A stretch of DNA of 5,787 bases, from positions 1 to 5,787 of the forward strand of contig CACYCD010000345.1 of NCBI GenBank assembly GCA_902772755.1. Reading direction: 5' to 3'. A model generated the notes under the pieces. The model was not told the DNA's origin and did not search any database. It worked only from the letters and a program-made list of their open reading frames with translations. The stretch comes from an uncultured Ruminococcus sp. (lineage in GTDB: Bacteria; Bacillota; Clostridia; Oscillospirales; Acutalibacteraceae). Of this stretch, positions 4,545-5,787 are shown in pieces. Numbering within the stretch: position 1 is the stretch's first letter; each line of letters starts with the position of its first letter. Position numbers and translations under genes: made by a program.

Positions 4545-5657
4545 ATGGCAAACAAGAGCTTATCAAAAAAGGTGATCACCGCTGTGATCCTTTCGGCGAC
4601 AATGGCTGTATCTGCTTTTTCAGCGTCCGCTCTTGATGAAACCACCGAGATCAATGCAAACAACAATATTATTTCCGAAGAAAATGAGATAATCTCAACA
4701 GATAATGAAGAAGCAGTCACCACGACTGCTCCCAAGGCTTTCAACGTCACCATCAACTGTGACGGAGAGAAGCACTCCGTAACTATGAAGCAGGGTACTG
4801 TTTCCGACGCTCTGAAGAAGGCTAGGATCACACTCCGCAAGAGTGCCAAGGTGAAGCCCTCGCTTAATACGGAATTGACAGACAGCACCAAGATCACTGT
4901 TGATGACAGCGTTAAGGTAGGGATCACCCTCAGGGGCGTGAAGGATACCTACACTGTTCCCAACGGAAATGTCAGTGAGGCACTCGAAAGCCTGGGTGTT
5001 GACGTTGACAAGTACGACAAGGTTTCTCCCCAAAAAAGCACTGTGCTTAAAGAGGGAATGAACATCAAGTACACTGATGTCAGCGTGAAGAAGGTCACAA
5101 AAACCAAGAAGGTCAAGTTCAAGACCAAGAAGGTCTACAGCAACAAGCTCAACAAGGGCAAGAAGCAGATCAAGACCAAGGGTGTCAACGGCAAGCAGAA
5201 GATAGTTATTGAAAAAACCTATCACGACGGAAGCTTTGTCAGCAAGAAGGTCGTTTCCAAAAAACTCGTCAAAAAGCCCGTCAAGCAGGTAGTTGTCATC
5301 GGAATAAAGGAGCCTATCCCCAAAAATTCCTTTGTGGACAACACGGGAAAAAGAGTTGTATACGCTAGAAAGCTCACCGGCTCGGGTACAGCCTACACCG
5401 CACCGGCAGGCTCAGGCACTGCAACAGGTGCAAGAGTAGCAGTCGGCAGAGTTGCCGTAAATCCGTACATTATCCCCTACGGAAGCAAGCTTTATATAGA
5501 AGCAGTAGACGGCAGTTATGTGTACGGCTATGCAACAGCCGTTGACACAGGCGGAGCACTTATGAGCGGTGCAGCTATCGTTGACCTCTTTATGAATACC
5601 TACAGCGATTGCTGTGTATTCGGCAGACGTAACGTAAATGTTTATGTTCTTAAATAA
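4545..5657 (+). CDS. Secreted cell-wall protein: two DUF348 repeats, G5-like segment, C-terminal 3D domain
   Basis: A 370-residue exported protein, probably a cell-wall-acting enzyme related to YabE/YocH/YuiC proteins. A signal peptide (basic MANKSLSKK, hydrophobic core, AxA site at 27-29) is followed by an acidic linker. Two DUF348-type repeats follow (about 67-121 and 124-177), each with a VSDALKKA/VSEALESL helix. A Lys-rich G5-like segment (about 180-255, ending VVVIG) comes next. The C-terminal 3D domain (about 278-370) contains GSGTAYT, GTATG, VAVGRVAVNPYIIPYG, the VDTGG motif (Asp334), VDLF (Asp347) and a final GRRNVNVYVL. This domain has the double-psi barrel fold of MltA-like lytic transglycosylases. 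Its first signature Asp is Asn306 here (AVNP). No LPXTG anchor or membrane tail is present. The gene is alone on its strand with its own promoter and terminator. Activity on peptidoglycan is inferred from the family. Confidence 0.88.
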   Translation: MANKSLSKKVITAVILSATMAVSAFSASALDETTEINANNNIISEENEIISTDNEEAVTTTAPKAFNVTINCDGEKHSVTMKQGTVSDALKKARITLRKSAKVKPSLNTELTDSTKITVDDSVKVGITLRGVKDTYTVPNGNVSEALESLGVDVDKYDKVSPQKSTVLKEGMNIKYTDVSVKKVTKTKKVKFKTKKVYSNKLNKGKKQIKTKGVNGKQKIVIEKTYHDGSFVSKKVVSKKLVKKPVKQVVVIGIKEPIPKNSFVDNTGKRVVYARKLTGSGTAYTAPAGSGTATGARVAVGRVAVNPYIIPYGSKLYIEAVDGSYVYGYATAVDTGGALMSGAAIVDLFMNTYSDCCVFGRRNVNVYVLK

Positions 5658-5661
5658 TGTT

Positions 5662-5699
5662 ATCACCTCAAAGCCCGATCGGTTTTGAGGTGATTTTTT
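5662..5699 (+). terminator. Rho-independent terminator of the 3D-domain gene
   Basis: An 11-bp perfect stem (5662-5672 with 5684-5694), which can extend by a G-T and two G-C pairs to a 5-base loop, runs into six T (5694-5699). It begins 4 bases after the stop codon and confirms that the gene is the end of its unit. Confidence 0.92.
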
Positions 5700-5715
5700 G
5701 ATATGATTTAAATTT

Positions 5716-5761
5716 AAAAACACCGCATCAGGCTGAGAGTTTCTCACAGCTTGATGCGGTG
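5716..5761 (-). terminator. Long hairpin, terminator of a leftward gene beyond the right edge
   Basis: CACCGCATCA (5721-5730) pairs perfectly with TGATGCGGTG (5752-5761). The interior continues the stem (CTG and GAG with CTC and CAG) to a TTT loop, leaving a single A-A mismatch and one G-T pair in about 19 pairs. On the minus strand it is followed by five T (5720-5716). The rightward side has no T run. It therefore serves a convergent gene to the right. Confidence 0.85.
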
Positions 5762-5772
5762 CATAATATTTA

Positions 5773-5787
5773 TCAGTCGCTTGTGTA
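5773..5787 (-). CDS. Possible last codons of a leftward gene entering from the right
   Basis: One minus-strand frame at the edge reads Tyr-Thr-Ser-Asp and then TGA, directly followed by an in-phase TAA (5772-5770). The double stop lies about 9 bases before the strong leftward terminator hairpin, which is where a gene end would be expected. Four codons cannot identify a product; the frame is inferred from position only. Confidence 0.3.
   Translation of the reverse strand, partial: YTSD

Noticed and set aside
4695..5225. Leftward 176-codon frame antisense to the 3D-domain gene
   Set aside because: Its Leu-rich translation mirrors the Lys codons (AAG) of the real gene on the other strand.

Overview
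The window looks like chromosomal DNA from a low-to-mid GC Firmicute, most likely a Clostridia member near Ruminococcus (Oscillospiraceae). This is inferred from two consensus sigma-A promoters with 17-base spacers, purine-rich ribosome binding sites, a flavin-dependent thymidylate synthase with a Cys-rich tail, and a secreted 3D-domain cell-wall protein of the Clostridia type. No database search was possible.

Positions 1-4080 hold one tightly packed leftward (minus-strand) operon. In transcription order it encodes ThyX (makes dTMP), a thymidylate kinase (dTMP to dTDP), a DUF2156 protein related to the aminoacyl-transferase domain of MprF, a GNAT acetyltransferase, a DJ-1/PfpI protein, and the N-terminal third of 5-formyltetrahydrofolate cyclo-ligase, which runs off the left edge. 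Adjacent genes overlap by 26, 7, 8 and 13 bases, and one pair is 11 bases apart, so they are almost certainly co-transcribed and partly translationally coupled. The metabolic theme is thymidylate synthesis (ThyX, kinase) plus recovery of folate C1 carriers (cyclo-ligase, which makes 5,10-methenyl-THF that can feed methylene-THF, the ThyX methyl donor). The two acyltransferases and the DJ-1 protein have no obvious place in that scheme. The operon is driven by a near-perfect promoter (TTGAAA, 17 bases, TATAAT) just right of thyX.

Positions 4081-4435 carry no convincing gene, but they are dense in dyads: a bidirectional terminator between the divergent units, a cluster of TTACA/TGTAA half-sites with one perfect dyad, a 13-bp inverted repeat that looks like a leftward terminator, and a repeated GATAATTCCGT element. 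A weak leftward promoter upstream of that terminator raises the possibility of a small RNA.

Positions 4436-5699 form a monocistronic rightward unit: a strong extended -10 promoter, a leader of about 74 bases with two small hairpins, a secreted protein of about 370 residues (signal peptide, two DUF348 repeats, Lys-rich G5-like segment, C-terminal 3D domain) probably acting on the cell wall, and a strong terminator. The right end holds a long hairpin that reads as the terminator of another leftward gene, of which only the last codons may be present.
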